Below are positions 23,379 to 33,352 of a stretch of 64,000 bases of DNA, piece after piece. The DNA lies in NCBI RefSeq assembly GCF_001278945.1, contig NZ_LGRV01000001.1, positions 180,416 through 244,415 of the forward strand. Reading direction: 5' to 3'. Source of the DNA: Lysinibacillus contaminans (GTDB lineage: Bacteria; Bacillota; Bacilli; Bacillales_A; Planococcaceae). The notes under the pieces were generated by a model. It was not told the origin of the DNA. It was given only the letters and a program-made list of their open reading frames with translations, and did not search any database. Both the position numbers and the translations under genes were made by a program. Within the stretch, counting starts at the first letter, position 1. Every line of letters starts with the position of its first letter.

Positions 23379-24041
23379 ATGAAGGTTTGTATCGAATGGA
23401 TTTATAAAACACCAAAAGGAGCGGAAACTACTTTTCGTTCTGGGGAGATGCCTGCAGCACAAGGACTGTTATTTGCAGAGGATATGGAGAGGACTGGACG
23501 TGCAAAACACGTGATCTTTATAGATAGCTACAACATTACATGGACGGTCAAAGAAATGAAGGCGTATTTAAAAGAAGTGGAAACTGAACCACATAACATA
23601 ACAGTCTATTTCGATGGAGGCTTTGACCGCGCTACAAGCCAGTCTGGTTTGGGGTGTGTTATTTATTATGAGCAAAGTGGAAAGTCATACAGGCTACGAA
23701 AAAATGCATTTTCTGCGGAACTCAAATCAAATAATGAGGCAGAATATGCGGCATTATACTTGGGCTTAGTGGAACTCGAATTGTTAAATGTCCATCATTT
23801 GCCGATTCGTATCATAGGCGATTCCCAAGTGGTCATCAATCAGTTAAATGGAGACTGGCCTGCACTTGAGAAGGATTTGGTGAGTTGGGCAGATAAAATT
23901 GATGAGAAGCTAAAAGAACTTGGCATCAAACCCGAGTACGAGCTAGTATCTCGAAAATCAAATACAGAGGCAGACCGGCTTGCAACTCAAGCGTTGAATG
24001 GGATTGATATCACTGCTATGAGTGAAATAGTAACAGAGTAA
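23379..24041 (+). CDS. RNase H-like protein
   Basis: A 220-residue protein with a 75-residue N-terminal domain (VCIEWIYKTPKGAETTFRSG) that is often fused to RNase H in Bacillales, followed by an RNase HI-type fold. The four catalytic acids are present in VYFDGGF, NNEAEYAALYLGL, IIGDSQVV and NTEADRLATQAL. It may cleave RNA in RNA-DNA hybrids; B. subtilis YpeP is of this kind. ATG 23379 (or 23376) follows AGGAGG directly. It is monocistronic with a strong terminator. Confidence 0.85.
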   Translation: MKVCIEWIYKTPKGAETTFRSGEMPAAQGLLFAEDMERTGRAKHVIFIDSYNITWTVKEMKAYLKEVETEPHNITVYFDGGFDRATSQSGLGCVIYYEQSGKSYRLRKNAFSAELKSNNEAEYAALYLGLVELELLNVHHLPIRIIGDSQVVINQLNGDWPALEKDLVSWADKIDEKLKELGIKPEYELVSRKSNTEADRLATQALNGIDITAMSEIVTE

Positions 24042-24083
24042 ATGATGAGTTAGTTTTCAATGAGGTATAGTGAGCGTAATAGT

Positions 24084-24122
24084 CAAAAAAGGAGTTATCT
24101 TTTTAAAGATAGCTCCTTTTTG
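24084..24122. terminator. Bidirectional terminator
   Basis: AAAAAGGAGTTATCTTT pairs with AAGATAGCTCCTTTTT. On the minus strand it contains the last codons and stop of the gene at 24103-24492. Confidence 0.85.
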
Positions 24123-24492
24123 CTTTATTCGTCACAAATTTCGGATACTTTTTTGCAAATTGTTCTATGTGTTGTTTAAAGAAATTAGAGTTAGAAAAGC
24201 TATATGCGAGACTCATTTCGTCAGAGTACATTAATGAATGATTAAATTGTTGTTGAATGAAGAGTTTTGTTTGCTTATAGCGTTCGTTAATGGAAATAGC
24301 CCCGTACATTTCAGACTGATCAAGGATATAAATAAAATCGCACAAAACTTTATTTGCCTTATGTTTGAGCTCGACTGAAATATAGAATGTTTTCTCGTCA
24401 CACCGATCTAAATTAAAGCTATGGTACGAGATTTCTAGGAGGTGAAAGAATTTTGGTAAATTTGAAGAATAGCGTTCTTGTATGAGGACCAT
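24103..24492 (-). CDS. Hypothetical protein (129 aa)
   Basis: A cytoplasmic, helical protein with several aromatic and His residues and two cysteines (NLDRCDEKTF, VLCDFIYIL). AAGGAGCGATAGCTT precedes the ATG. I do not recognise a family. The 3' end lies inside the terminator hairpin shared with the RNase H-like gene. Hydrophobic patches (FHLLEISYHSFNL, DFIYILDQS) suggest a compact fold, but no function can be given. Confidence 0.65.
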   Translation of the reverse strand: MVLIQERYSSNLPKFFHLLEISYHSFNLDRCDEKTFYISVELKHKANKVLCDFIYILDQSEMYGAISINERYKQTKLFIQQQFNHSLMYSDEMSLAYSFSNSNFFKQHIEQFAKKYPKFVTNKAKRSYL

Positions 24493-24693
24493 AAGCTATC
24501 GCTCCTTTTATTTGCATTATACACGAGTTAGATAAAATGTCTAGCAATAGACAGTTTATTCTGACTATTGAAAAGTGGAATGAAAGTTCAGGTTTTGCAT
24601 CTGGTAGAAGATATTTGTTAAACTATTGAAAGGTTCGTCGGCAAATGTCCGCCTAGTATTAGGAAATATTGATAGAAAAGAGCGAGTAAATAG

Positions 24694-26199
24694 ATGAAAA
24701 TCATTAAAATAAATCAAAAATATCCAGAAGATTGGATTCGGGTTTTAAATCATATGGCTAACTTATTTTTTGAGGATTCGAAACTAAAAGTAGATACAAC
24801 TGAAGCCGATATGGAGGTGGCATTTAATTATCGTGTGGATGCTGATTTTTCTGTACATACAAGTGCAGTACTAGATATGAATGGTACTCGTTATACGAAT
24901 GATTATAGCATCCAGTATGAAACAGATGCGCCAGAGCGCGAGCGCAATATTCGAATTAAACGTGCACTGTCGCATGTGTTTTTAGATGTGTTAGAGCAGC
25001 TTACTGGTATGCATCAACAGTGGGGTATTTTGACGGGGGTTCGTCCGACAAAGCTGTATCATAAGTTTCGTAAGGATGGAATGAGTGATACTGAAATTGC
25101 AGAAGTGCTTCAGCGTGATTTTCGATTGTCAGAAGAAAAGGTCGCGTTACTTCAGGAGATTGTGGCACGACAACTAGTGACGATCCCAGATTTAGATGAT
25201 ATAGGCAAGGGAATTAGTATATATATCGGTATTCCGTTTTGTCCAACAAAATGTGCGTATTGTACGTTTCCAGCTTACGCTATTGGAAGTAACCGTAAGC
25301 AAGGGCGCGTGACGACATTTTTAGACGGACTGCACATCGAGCTACGAGAAATGGGTAAATGGTTAACAGAAAATAATATGAAGATTACTTCGATTTATTG
25401 GGGGGGAGGGACACCGACTTCGATTGAAGCGGAAGAAATGGATGCTTTGTATCAAACGATGTATGAATCCTTCCCTAATCCTGAAACAATTCGAGAAGTA
25501 ACGGTAGAAGCGGGGCGACCAGATACGATTACGCCTGAAAAATTAGAAGTGTTGAAAAAATGGGGTATTGATCGGATTAGTGTTAATCCACAGTCATATA
25601 CGGATGAAACGTTAAAAGCCATTGGTCGCCATCATACGGTGCAGGAAACAATTGATAAGTTTTGGCTTGCGCGTGAATCAGGTATGAACAATATCAATAT
25701 GGATTTAATCATTGGCTTACCAAATGAAGGTATTGAAGAATTCCAACATTCATTGGATGAAACTGCAAAAATGCAGCCAGAGTCGTTAACCGTCCATACG
25801 TTATCGTTCAAGCGTGCGTCTGAAATGACCCGCAATAAGGATAAATATAAAGTAGCAGATCGTGACACAGTTGCAGAAATGATGCGTATGGCTGAAGTGT
25901 GGACAAAGGAAAATGACTATGTACCATATTATTTATATCGCCAAAAAAACATTTTAGGGAACTTAGAAAATGTCGGCTATAGTAAAGCTGGTGAAGAAAG
26001 TATTTATAATATCGTAATTATGGAAGAAGTGCAGACAATTTTAGGCGTGGGCTGCGGGGCATCTTCTAAATTTGTTGACCCTGAAACGGGTAAGATTACG
26101 CAATTCCACAATCCGAAAGATCCTGCCGCGTATATCCTTACATTTGAGGAAGCGATAGAGAAGAAGATAGAGTTACTGGATGATTTATATAATATATAG
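24694..26199 (+). CDS. hemZ: HemZ, radical-SAM coproporphyrinogen dehydrogenase-like
   Basis: A 501-residue HemN-family radical-SAM protein, the same length as B. subtilis HemZ. The cluster motif is PFCPTKCAYCTFP (CxxxCxxC) near residue 187, followed by WGGGTPTS, DRISVNPQS and NMDLIIGLP, all diagnostic for HemN-like enzymes. An N-terminal 170-residue extension is typical of HemZ. It is associated with anaerobic heme synthesis, although the exact reaction of HemZ is debated. It stands apart from hemE/H/Y at 51-55 kb. Confidence 0.93.
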   Translation: MKIIKINQKYPEDWIRVLNHMANLFFEDSKLKVDTTEADMEVAFNYRVDADFSVHTSAVLDMNGTRYTNDYSIQYETDAPERERNIRIKRALSHVFLDVLEQLTGMHQQWGILTGVRPTKLYHKFRKDGMSDTEIAEVLQRDFRLSEEKVALLQEIVARQLVTIPDLDDIGKGISIYIGIPFCPTKCAYCTFPAYAIGSNRKQGRVTTFLDGLHIELREMGKWLTENNMKITSIYWGGGTPTSIEAEEMDALYQTMYESFPNPETIREVTVEAGRPDTITPEKLEVLKKWGIDRISVNPQSYTDETLKAIGRHHTVQETIDKFWLARESGMNNINMDLIIGLPNEGIEEFQHSLDETAKMQPESLTVHTLSFKRASEMTRNKDKYKVADRDTVAEMMRMAEVWTKENDYVPYYLYRQKNILGNLENVGYSKAGEESIYNIVIMEEVQTILGVGCGASSKFVDPETGKITQFHNPKDPAAYILTFEEAIEKKIELLDDLYNI

Positions 26200-26259
26200 G
26201 TATGGATGAAATGAGTGGTGTGAGCTACTCATTTTTTTCATAACTCTGGGGGTGATAGA

Positions 26260-27390
26260 ATGCGTGTAGTAGTATGTCCGGATTCATTTAAAGGGTCATT
26301 ATCAGCGATTCAAGTTGCAAATATAATAGCTAATGCTTTTCATGAAGTGGATGAAATGATAACAGTCGAATGCGTGCCGATTGCAGACGGTGGTGAGGGA
26401 ACCATCGATGCATTTTATACAAGTCTCGGTGGCACGTTACGAGCCGTTACAGTGCATAATCCTATGAGGGAAAAGGTAAAAGCAAGTTATTTAGTATTAC
26501 CTGATGGAATTTGTGTGATTGAAATGGCGCAATCAACGGGTTTACATTTAGTAAAAGAAGAATTACGCAATCCACTTGAGGCAACGAGTTATGGTATGGG
26601 TGAGGTGATTCGTCATGCACTTGATGCTGGTTATCGGGAATTTGTTGTTGGAATTGGAGGTAGTGCGACAAATGATGGTGGCTATGGCCTTCTTAAAGCA
26701 TTAGGCCTGCGCTTTTTCGATGAACATGGAGAGGAACTAGCAGACGATGTACTCGCTTTACAGAAATTAGCGCGAATTGATATGACAGAGTTTGATGCAC
26801 GAGTCGGTGAAAGCACTTGGAACATAGCTTGTGATGTGGATAATCCATTGCTTGGTGAAAACGGCGCAACTGCGGTATTTGGTCCACAAAAGGGTGTGAC
26901 AATAGAAATGCATGTGCAGTTAGAGCGAGCACTTGCCCAACTTGCGAATGTTACAGCAAAGCAAGTAGGCTATGCTGTACATGAAATGGCAGGAGCTGGT
27001 GCAGCGGGGGGTGTTGGAATGGCACTGCTTGCATATTTTTCGGCTACACTTAAAAGTGGCATTGAAGTTGTAAGTATGACAACAGGGCTTGCAGATAGAA
27101 TGGCACAGGCTGACTATGTCATTACAGGTGAAGGCTATTCAGACTACCAGACATTGAACGGTAAAGCACCACTTGGCGTAGCGAAATTAGCAAGGCAGAA
27201 GCGGATTCCTATTGTGTTATTGTCAGGAAAGGTTGCGGTTGATAGCATACCAGCACTGCATTCGTATTTTTCAATGATTATGCCGGTTGCAGATGAACAA
27301 ATATCTACTTCCTTTGCGATGGACAATTCGGTAGATTTATTATTTGCGAGAGCCAAAGAACTTGCACAACAATTAAAGGAGACACTATGA
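26260..27390 (+). CDS. glxK: Glycerate kinase
   Basis: A 376-residue GlxK-type kinase phosphorylating D-glycerate to 2-phosphoglycerate. VCPDSFKGSLSA at the N-terminus, VECVPIADGGEGTIDAF and VVGIGGSATNDGG are conserved substrate and nucleotide motifs. The ATG follows GGGGGTGAT. The last four bases (ATGA) overlap the start of the MBL lipoprotein gene, so both are translated from one message. No glyoxylate or tartrate genes are adjacent. Confidence 0.94.
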   Translation: MRVVVCPDSFKGSLSAIQVANIIANAFHEVDEMITVECVPIADGGEGTIDAFYTSLGGTLRAVTVHNPMREKVKASYLVLPDGICVIEMAQSTGLHLVKEELRNPLEATSYGMGEVIRHALDAGYREFVVGIGGSATNDGGYGLLKALGLRFFDEHGEELADDVLALQKLARIDMTEFDARVGESTWNIACDVDNPLLGENGATAVFGPQKGVTIEMHVQLERALAQLANVTAKQVGYAVHEMAGAGAAGGVGMALLAYFSATLKSGIEVVSMTTGLADRMAQADYVITGEGYSDYQTLNGKAPLGVAKLARQKRIPIVLLSGKVAVDSIPALHSYFSMIMPVADEQISTSFAMDNSVDLLFARAKELAQQLKETL

Positions 27391-28565
27391 AAAAACTAAT
27401 GTTTGTACTTGCCACAATACTGATGCTTGCTGGCTGTACAGAAAATACTGAAACAAATAAAATACCAACTAACGTTGGGGACGAAATGCACGTGCATTTT
27501 ATTGATGTAGGACAAGGTGATTCCATTTTTATTGAGTCGCCGGATGGAAAAACGATGCTGATTGATGGAGGAGTTAAGGGAGCGGGGGAAGAGATAGTCG
27601 CTTATTTGAAAGAGCAAGGTGTACAAAAACTCGATGCAGTAGTGGCGACACATCCTGATGCTGATCATATTGGTGGATTAATAGCTGTATTGAATTCAAT
27701 GCCGATTGGACAATTTTATGATTCTGGGAAAGTACATACATCGCAAACCTTTGAAGAAATGCTAACGCTTATTGATACGAAAAACATCCCGTATAATATC
27801 CCGAAAACAGGTGACATCATATCATTTGATGAAGCGGTGTCAGTGAAAGTATTAAATGCAGATGAAATGGCATCGGATAATAATGATGCATCCATTGTGT
27901 TAAAAGTTTCTTATGGGGATGTATCATTTTTATTAACAGGAGATGCAGGTGTGGCATTAGAAAAAGAAATGGTATCACAAGATGTAAAGGCGACAGTCTT
28001 AAAAGCGGGGCATCACGGTTCAAACACAAGTAGCTCTCAAAGCTTTATTCAAACAGTGCATCCAGAAGTAACTATTTTAAGTTATGGTGAAGACAATAAA
28101 TACGGTCATCCACATGAGGAAGTTGTGGAGCGTTTGCAGGCAGTTGGTAGCAAAATTTATGCAACAGCAGAAGCTGGAACCGTTATAGTGTCAACAGACG
28201 GGGTAAACTATGATGTAAGCGCAAAAGAGTCGTCGAATAACATAATAGCGACAACACCAGCTAAAAAAGAGGGTGTAGAAATTATTAGTAAAGATTTAGA
28301 GAATGAAATTGTCGCTATTCAAAACAACACCACAGAAGCAGTTGTTTTAAAGGATTGGCAGCTCGTTTCAATTGAAGGTAATCAAATTTTTAACTTTCCC
28401 AATGTAACGCTACAACCTGGAAAAATAATTTATGTAACGAGTGGTACTACCGCAAGTGAAGGACAAAATTATTTAAAATGGACGGGTAGACAGGTTTGGC
28501 TTAATGACGGAGATGGCGCACAATTACGTAATTCGGAGGGAGAGATTGTCAGTGAGCTCGACTAA
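27387..28565 (+). CDS. MBL-fold lipoprotein with lamin-tail domain
   Basis: A 392-residue lipoprotein: lipobox LAGC with Cys17, then a ComEC/Rec2-type metallo-beta-lactamase domain (about 35-275) with VDVGQGDSIF-like start, the metal motif THPDADHIGG, and LKAGHHGS. A C-terminal lamin-tail-like domain (about 290-392; LENEIVAIQNNTTEAVVLKDW) follows. ComEC MBL domains are thought to degrade the non-transported DNA strand, so an extracellular nuclease tied to the membrane is plausible but unproven. It overlaps glxK by 4 bp and DUF3006 by 14 bp, a tightly coupled three-gene operon. Confidence 0.9.
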   Translation: MKKLMFVLATILMLAGCTENTETNKIPTNVGDEMHVHFIDVGQGDSIFIESPDGKTMLIDGGVKGAGEEIVAYLKEQGVQKLDAVVATHPDADHIGGLIAVLNSMPIGQFYDSGKVHTSQTFEEMLTLIDTKNIPYNIPKTGDIISFDEAVSVKVLNADEMASDNNDASIVLKVSYGDVSFLLTGDAGVALEKEMVSQDVKATVLKAGHHGSNTSSSQSFIQTVHPEVTILSYGEDNKYGHPHEEVVERLQAVGSKIYATAEAGTVIVSTDGVNYDVSAKESSNNIIATTPAKKEGVEIISKDLENEIVAIQNNTTEAVVLKDWQLVSIEGNQIFNFPNVTLQPGKIIYVTSGTTASEGQNYLKWTGRQVWLNDGDGAQLRNSEGEIVSELD

Positions 28566-28800
28566 ATATACTTTAGATCGTATAGAGGATGGCTATGCTG
28601 TTTTTTTGAAATATCCGAATGAAAAAGAGCATGTAATCATTGCAATGTCAGCGATTGATAAAGAGGTTCAAGAAGGTGACCGTGTTATGATTGAAGAGAT
28701 TGGTGACACCTTTCACATTGAAATTTTAAAAGAGGAAACAGATCAGAAAAAAGCAGATATACTGAGTTTGATGGATAAACTACGCAAGAAAAACAAATAG
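28552..28800 (+). CDS. DUF3006 protein
   Basis: An 82-residue DUF3006 protein (YTLDRIEDGYAVFL ... VQEGDRVMIEE), a small beta-barrel-like fold often encoded next to ComEC-type MBL proteins in Firmicutes. The start is GTG 28552 or TTG 28546, both behind GGAGGGAGA; it overlaps the MBL gene end. The constant pairing suggests a shared job, but no function is established to my knowledge. A terminator follows. Confidence 0.85.
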   Translation: MSSTKYTLDRIEDGYAVFLKYPNEKEHVIIAMSAIDKEVQEGDRVMIEEIGDTFHIEILKEETDQKKADILSLMDKLRKKNK

Positions 28801-28812
28801 GATCATATGTGG

Positions 28813-28856
28813 GAGAGGTTGTCGCCGAAGGAAGCGGAGAGACGACCTCTTTTTGT
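28813..28856 (+). terminator. Terminator of the glxK operon
   Basis: AGAGGTTGTC and GACGACCTCT form a 10-bp stem followed by TTTTTGTGT. Confidence 0.8.
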
Positions 28857-29030
28857 GTATTCTTTTTTAGATGGTGGAAACTTCAATGAAGTAGATTGCT
28901 TTCTCTATTTTAGAAATATAAAAGCTATATAAAACGATGGTATTTAATGTTATATTTAGAAAAGGTGGAAAAATCACCTAAATTTTAGGGGTAGCATTTA
29001 GGTTAGAAAGTATATTGATTTTAGATTGCT

Positions 29031-29092
29031 GTTGATTTTTGTTCCGGCAGAACGCCCCCAGTCGAAACGGAAAGTACCCCCATATTTTGGTG
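29031..29092. repeat. Partial copy of the intergenic repeat
   Basis: GTTGATTTTTGTTCCGGC matches the start of the 21115-21244 element at 16 of 18 bases. A GC-rich stretch (AACGCCCCCAG ... CGGAAAGTACCCCC) then ends abruptly. It lies 30 bp upstream of the SLH gene at 29121. The rest of 28857-29120 shows nothing I can name. Confidence 0.55.
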
Positions 29093-29120
29093 ATGAGCCA
29101 ATGAAAAAAGGAGATGAAAG

Positions 29121-30308
29121 TTGTTGAAAAAATTACTAATAAGTTTAATTACTGTGCTATTGTTGTCATTCGTAAGTTTGCCATTAGTACAAGCTGCAAC
29201 ATTTAAAGATGTCCCTTCTACACATAGTAATTATGTAGATATTGATTTTTTATCGAGTAAGGGGATTATTCAAGGCTATAAAGATAGTACATTTAAACCT
29301 GAAAATTACGTGACAAACCGTCAGGCAGCGGTGATGCTAGTTCGTGCATTAAATCTTTTTGATGAAAGCTATACTAATCCAGGATTCTCAGATGTTCCAA
29401 CGACAGATTCAAGCTATAAGGAAATTGCTATTGCTACAGAAAAAGGTTTCTTCCCTAAAGAATCTAAATTTTCGCCAAATGCTAATATAACACGTGAGTC
29501 AATGGCGCGAGCATTAGCAGTAGCCTATAATTTAACAGGCACTTCGGAAATAGTTTTCTCTGACGTACCAAAAACGTATTGGGCATATAGTCATGTTACA
29601 CAATTAGCAGCGAATAATATTACTACTGGCTATAATGACGGTACGTTTAAGCCGAAAAATGAAGTAACACGTGCTCATTTTGCAGCATTTTTAACACGCG
29701 CAATGGACCCATCTAAACGACCGACAGTTGTACATAAACCAGCGACAGGATTGAATTTCTATGAAGGTTTAGTGCCACGTAATATTGTTGGGAAATCTTA
29801 CTATTATATGATTTATGCAGATGGATTTAACAGCGATCCGATTGATACGATCACGGCAAACGGTAGTCAGGCAAGTGGTAATTTCACAGTAGCGTTTGAT
29901 AGTACTGTATCGAAAGGATACATGGGTGCAGATTATGTAACACCAATGACTATGTCAGAAACTACTACTAGTTTTATTTTGGATCATTGGACTGCACCTC
30001 CTGTAATAGCGACTTATCCAATTACCGTTGGTGCAGAAACAACAACAAAGAAAAGCTTCCCTATTTATGAAGAGTATATTGATGAAGAAGGTATGTATAT
30101 TGGCGAAAGTGAAGAGCCAATTAGCTATAATGACGTAACTGCGGTGAATAAAGTTGTTTCTATTAATGGTGAGAAAAAAGAATGGAAAAACTTAATTGTC
30201 ATTGAACAAACGACAAAAGATGGTGTAAGTACATTCTACTTTAAACCAGATGTAGGACTAGTTTATTATGCAGCACCAGGAATGAATTATGTGTTAGAGG
30301 GTCAATAA
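29121..30308 (+). CDS. SLH domain protein, paralogue of 2097-3188
   Basis: A 395-residue exported protein. The TTG start at 29121 is 7 nt from GGAG; a TTG repeats as the second codon. The signal peptide (about 1-25, ending VQAA) leads into three SLH modules (about 26-80, 88-140, 145-195) with GYKDSTFKPENYVT and GYNDGTFKPKNEVTRAH. The 200-residue C-terminal region is beta-rich and ends EWKNLIVIEQTT-GVSTFYF-PDVGLVYY, matching the end of the other SLH protein in order and spacing. Probably a cell-wall-bound surface protein with an unrecognised effector domain. Confidence 0.9.
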   Translation: MLKKLLISLITVLLLSFVSLPLVQAATFKDVPSTHSNYVDIDFLSSKGIIQGYKDSTFKPENYVTNRQAAVMLVRALNLFDESYTNPGFSDVPTTDSSYKEIAIATEKGFFPKESKFSPNANITRESMARALAVAYNLTGTSEIVFSDVPKTYWAYSHVTQLAANNITTGYNDGTFKPKNEVTRAHFAAFLTRAMDPSKRPTVVHKPATGLNFYEGLVPRNIVGKSYYYMIYADGFNSDPIDTITANGSQASGNFTVAFDSTVSKGYMGADYVTPMTMSETTTSFILDHWTAPPVIATYPITVGAETTTKKSFPIYEEYIDEEGMYIGESEEPISYNDVTAVNKVVSINGEKKEWKNLIVIEQTTKDGVSTFYFKPDVGLVYYAAPGMNYVLEGQ

Positions 30309-30313
30309 TATGA

Positions 30314-30362
30314 ACAGCCACTTCTATACAAGCGTTTGCTAGTGTAGAAGTGGCTTTTATTC
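30314..30362 (+). terminator. Terminator of the SLH gene
   Basis: AGCCACTTCTA and TAGAAGTGGCT form a perfect 11-bp stem followed by TTTAT. Confidence 0.82.
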
Positions 30363-30483
30363 ATGTGAATGGAAAGTTTAACTTAAAAGAACATGTACAA
30401 AAAGCAATGCTAGCAATTTTGAAAGTATGCTAAAATAGAAGAAATGGACGTTTTTTATCCAACATAAACTAGGAGATGAAGAC

Positions 30484-31272
30484 ATGTCAATTAACACAAT
30501 TATTTTTGACCTAGACGATACACTATTATGGGATAAACAATCAGTAAAAACAGCATTTGAAAAAACATGCGAATACGCTGCAACAATACATACGCTAGAT
30601 CCAGCTGAATTAGAAGAAGCGGTGCGTAAAGAAGCACGTACACTTTATGAAGGCTACGAAACATATGATTATACAGTATTAATTGGTATCAACCCGTTTG
30701 AAGGTTTATGGGGCACATTTGACGATCCAACAGATTCCTTCCAAAAAATGAAGGAAATCGTACCAGGTTATAGAACTGCAACTTGGACAAAGGGCTTAGC
30801 GGCACTTGCTATTGATGATGCTAACTTAGGGGCAGAGCTTGGTGAACGCTTTGTCGCTGAGCGTAAAGTGACACCATATCTTTACGAAGATACGATTGCT
30901 GTGTTAGATGAGCTTAAAGGCAAGTACCAACTTGTATTACTGACAAATGGTGCACCAAGCCTACAAAATTTAAAGCTTGAAATTACACCTGAAATCGCAC
31001 CTTATTTCGACCATATCATCATCTCTGGTGATTTTGGTAAAGGCAAACCAGATGCGTCAATTTTTGAGTTTGTCATGGAGAAAGCTGGTATACAAGCAGA
31101 GGATGCCATTATGGTAGGTGATAACTTAAATACTGATATTCTAGGGTCATCTCGCGTTGGGATGCGTAATGTGTGGATTAACCGCGAAAATAATGGTCCA
31201 AATGGCGTTGTGACACCAACGTATGAAGTCGAGTCATTAACAGAGTTATTAAAGCTTGTGAAAGAGCTTTAA
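30484..31272 (+). CDS. HAD-superfamily hydrolase (YsaA-like)
   Basis: A 262-residue HAD phosphatase. Motif I is IFDLDDTLLWD, motif II LLTNGAP, motif III the Lys in GKGKPDASIF, and motif IV VGDNLNTDILG. Similarity in layout to B. subtilis YsaA, a proposed phosphoserine phosphatase, is notable because serA lies next to it in convergent orientation. That functional link is inference; many HAD enzymes are promiscuous. AGGAGATGAAGAC precedes the ATG. Confidence 0.88.
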   Translation: MSINTIIFDLDDTLLWDKQSVKTAFEKTCEYAATIHTLDPAELEEAVRKEARTLYEGYETYDYTVLIGINPFEGLWGTFDDPTDSFQKMKEIVPGYRTATWTKGLAALAIDDANLGAELGERFVAERKVTPYLYEDTIAVLDELKGKYQLVLLTNGAPSLQNLKLEITPEIAPYFDHIIISGDFGKGKPDASIFEFVMEKAGIQAEDAIMVGDNLNTDILGSSRVGMRNVWINRENNGPNGVVTPTYEVESLTELLKLVKEL

Positions 31273-31304
31273 CTATAAAATGTTGTAAATAATATTCCAA
31301 TAAA

Positions 31305-31345
31305 ATAGCGTACTTGCCAATGTTGGCGAGTACGCTGTTTTTATT
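31305..31345. terminator. Bidirectional terminator
   Basis: AATAGCGTACT-GCCAA pairs with TTGGCGAGTACGCT around a 2-nt loop with flanking T and A tracts, between convergent HAD and serA genes. Confidence 0.85.
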
Positions 31346-31382
31346 ATAAAACTGAACAAAAAAGAAATATTACTTATATTTT

Positions 31383-32996
31383 TTATAGATTGATCGCTTT
31401 TACTTCATCGATGTTTTCAAGTTGCCCAACGAATGTTAGATCTTCATCTTTCACTACGTTATCCACTGTAAGCATCATAACAGCTGTTCCGCCTACTTGC
31501 GCACGGCCAACTTGCATTGTTGCGATGTTGATGTTTTTTTCCGCTAGTTTTGTTGCTACGCGACCGATTGCACCTGGTTTGTCAGTGTTTTTAATGTAAA
31601 GAAGGTGGCCTTCAGGTACTACGTCTACAACATAGTTTTCAACTTTCACGATACGCGCGCCAAGGCCATTTAATAATGTACCTGCAACGGTATGTGTTTC
31701 GTTAGCAGTTTTCACTTCAATTGTAATTAAGCTAGTGAAACCTTTTGCAGTAGTTGTTTTATGTTCGTTAATTTTCATGCCGATACGTTCAGATAAATAA
31801 CGAGCATTTACGTCATTTACGTGGTTACCGTGGTTTTTAGATAGTAACCCTTTCAGTGCATTAGAAGTTAAAGGACGCACATCGTAGTTTGCTACTTCAC
31901 CAGCATAAGATAAGTTGATTTCTTGTACAGGTTCGCCTGTTATTTGAGATAAGAATGAACCAAGTTTTTCAGCTAACTCGAAGAAAGGTTCTACTTGTGC
32001 AAGTAGTTCTTTCGGGATTGAAGGCATGTTAACTGGGTTTGTCACGGTACCTGTTTTGTAGAATTTAATGATGTCATTTGATACGTCAACAGCTACAGAC
32101 TCTTGTGCTTCAATTGTAGATGCACCTAAGTGAGGTGTTGCGATCACTTGTGGTAAAGTTAGTAATTTATGATCTGTTGCTGGTTCAGAAATAAATACGT
32201 CAAGAGCTGCCCCTGCTACTTTACCTTCCACGATTGCATCATATAAATCGTCTTCATTGATGATGCCGCCGCGTGCACAGTTAATGATACGTACGCCGTC
32301 TTTCATCATTGCAAATTTATCTTTGTTAATCAGGTTACGTGTTTCAGGAAGTAACGGTGTATGCACTGTGATGAAATCAGCTGCTGCACAAATTTCTTCT
32401 ACTGTCGCTTTTGTTACGCCTAATTCTTTTGCGCGTTCTTCCGTTAAAAATGGATCATAAGCCATCACGTTCATACGTTGACCTTTTGCACGGTAAGCTA
32501 CTTCAACGCCGATTCGACCGAAGCCAACAACACCTAATGTTTTGTTTTTAAGCTCAACGCCAACGTAAGATTTGCGGTCCCATTTACCATTTTTAAGTGT
32601 ATTGAACGCTTGTGGAATGTGACGAGCAAGAGAAGTCATCATTGCAATTGTGTGTTCAGCAGCAGAGTTTGTATTACCATCTGGTGCGTTTACTACGATA
32701 ATACCATGTTCAGTTGCAGCTGCAAGGTCGATGTTATCAACACCAACACCAGCACGACCAATCAATTTCAAGCTTTTTGCAGCCTCGATTACTTCACGTG
32801 TTACTGTTGTTTGGCTACGTACCAAAAGTACATCCACGTCAGCAATTTTGGCCATTAATGCTTCAGGTGTAAGACCTGTGTCGATAATAACATTTAAGTC
32901 TAAGTCTTTTTCTTGGCGAAGAGGGAAAATACCATCTTCACTTAGTGGATCAGCGATAAATACGTTAATTGTTTTTGTAGCAGTAATAGTAGTCAT
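31383..32996 (-). CDS. serA: D-3-phosphoglycerate dehydrogenase
   Basis: Catalyses the first step of serine synthesis, oxidising 3-phosphoglycerate with NAD. The 537-residue long form has the catalytic Arg in [14 protein letters not shown], Glu and His in ATPHLGAS, the Rossmann motif [10 protein letters not shown], an intervening allosteric-substrate-binding domain (about 320-450) and a C-terminal ACT domain ([28 protein letters not shown]) for serine feedback. AAAGGGG lies about 13 nt before the ATG. Expression is controlled by the T-box leader at 33045-33330. Confidence 0.97.
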   Translation of the reverse strand: MTTITATKTINVFIADPLSEDGIFPLRQEKDLDLNVIIDTGLTPEALMAKIADVDVLLVRSQTTVTREVIEAAKSLKLIGRAGVGVDNIDLAAATEHGIIVVNAPDGNTNSAAEHTIAMMTSLARHIPQAFNTLKNGKWDRKSYVGVELKNKTLGVVGFGRIGVEVAYRAKGQRMNVMAYDPFLTEERAKELGVTKATVEEICAAADFITVHTPLLPETRNLINKDKFAMMKDGVRIINCARGGIINEDDLYDAIVEGKVAGAALDVFISEPATDHKLLTLPQVIATPHLGASTIEAQESVAVDVSNDIIKFYKTGTVTNPVNMPSIPKELLAQVEPFFELAEKLGSFLSQITGEPVQEINLSYAGEVANYDVRPLTSNALKGLLSKNHGNHVNDVNARYLSERIGMKINEHKTTTAKGFTSLITIEVKTANETHTVAGTLLNGLGARIVKVENYVVDVVPEGHLLYIKNTDKPGAIGRVATKLAEKNINIATMQVGRAQVGGTAVMMLTVDNVVKDEDLTFVGQLENIDEVKAINL

Positions 32997-33044
32997 TAGT
33001 AATTAGCCCCTTTTAAGTAACTTATTGTGTTATTTTTAAAACAA

Positions 33045-33330
33045 AATAAAAAGCCTTTCGCGCCTTACAAACACAATGATTGTGTCGTAAGGGGCGAAAG
33101 GCTAAATAATCTTGGTTCGCGGTACCACCCTTAATCACTGCCCGAAAAATAAAATAATTCAGTACAGTCTTGGCTATATGCGTAACGTGCATGTGACGGA
33201 CAAGCATACTTGGGAATTTTTCAGCTTATCTATTCGGGAGTGGAACTACATCGTAGAAATCACTGATTTACACCAACCATCAGCTCTCTTTGGATTTCCT
33301 TGCGACTAGTGTGTCTCCGTCACTATATTT
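33045..33330 (-). promoter_or_regulatory. T-box riboswitch upstream of serA
   Basis: The minus strand carries the invariant antiterminator sequence GGGTGGTACCGCG (33118-33130) and stem I with AGAGAGCTGATGG...GGTG and a distal ATCAG. A strong terminator with AGCCTTTCGC / GCGAAAGGCT and TTTTTATTTT occupies 33045-33103. In the specifier loop the bases UCC-A precede the closing CUCC, consistent with a serine codon and with control of serA by uncharged tRNA-Ser. The specifier reading is my alignment by eye. Confidence 0.9.
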
Positions 33331-33352
33331 TCGTGTGATTAAATTTGATACC

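Noticed and set aside
33022..33309. Open frames on both strands over the serA leader
   Set aside because: They coincide with the T-box structure and its terminator; the RNA explains the sequence conservation.
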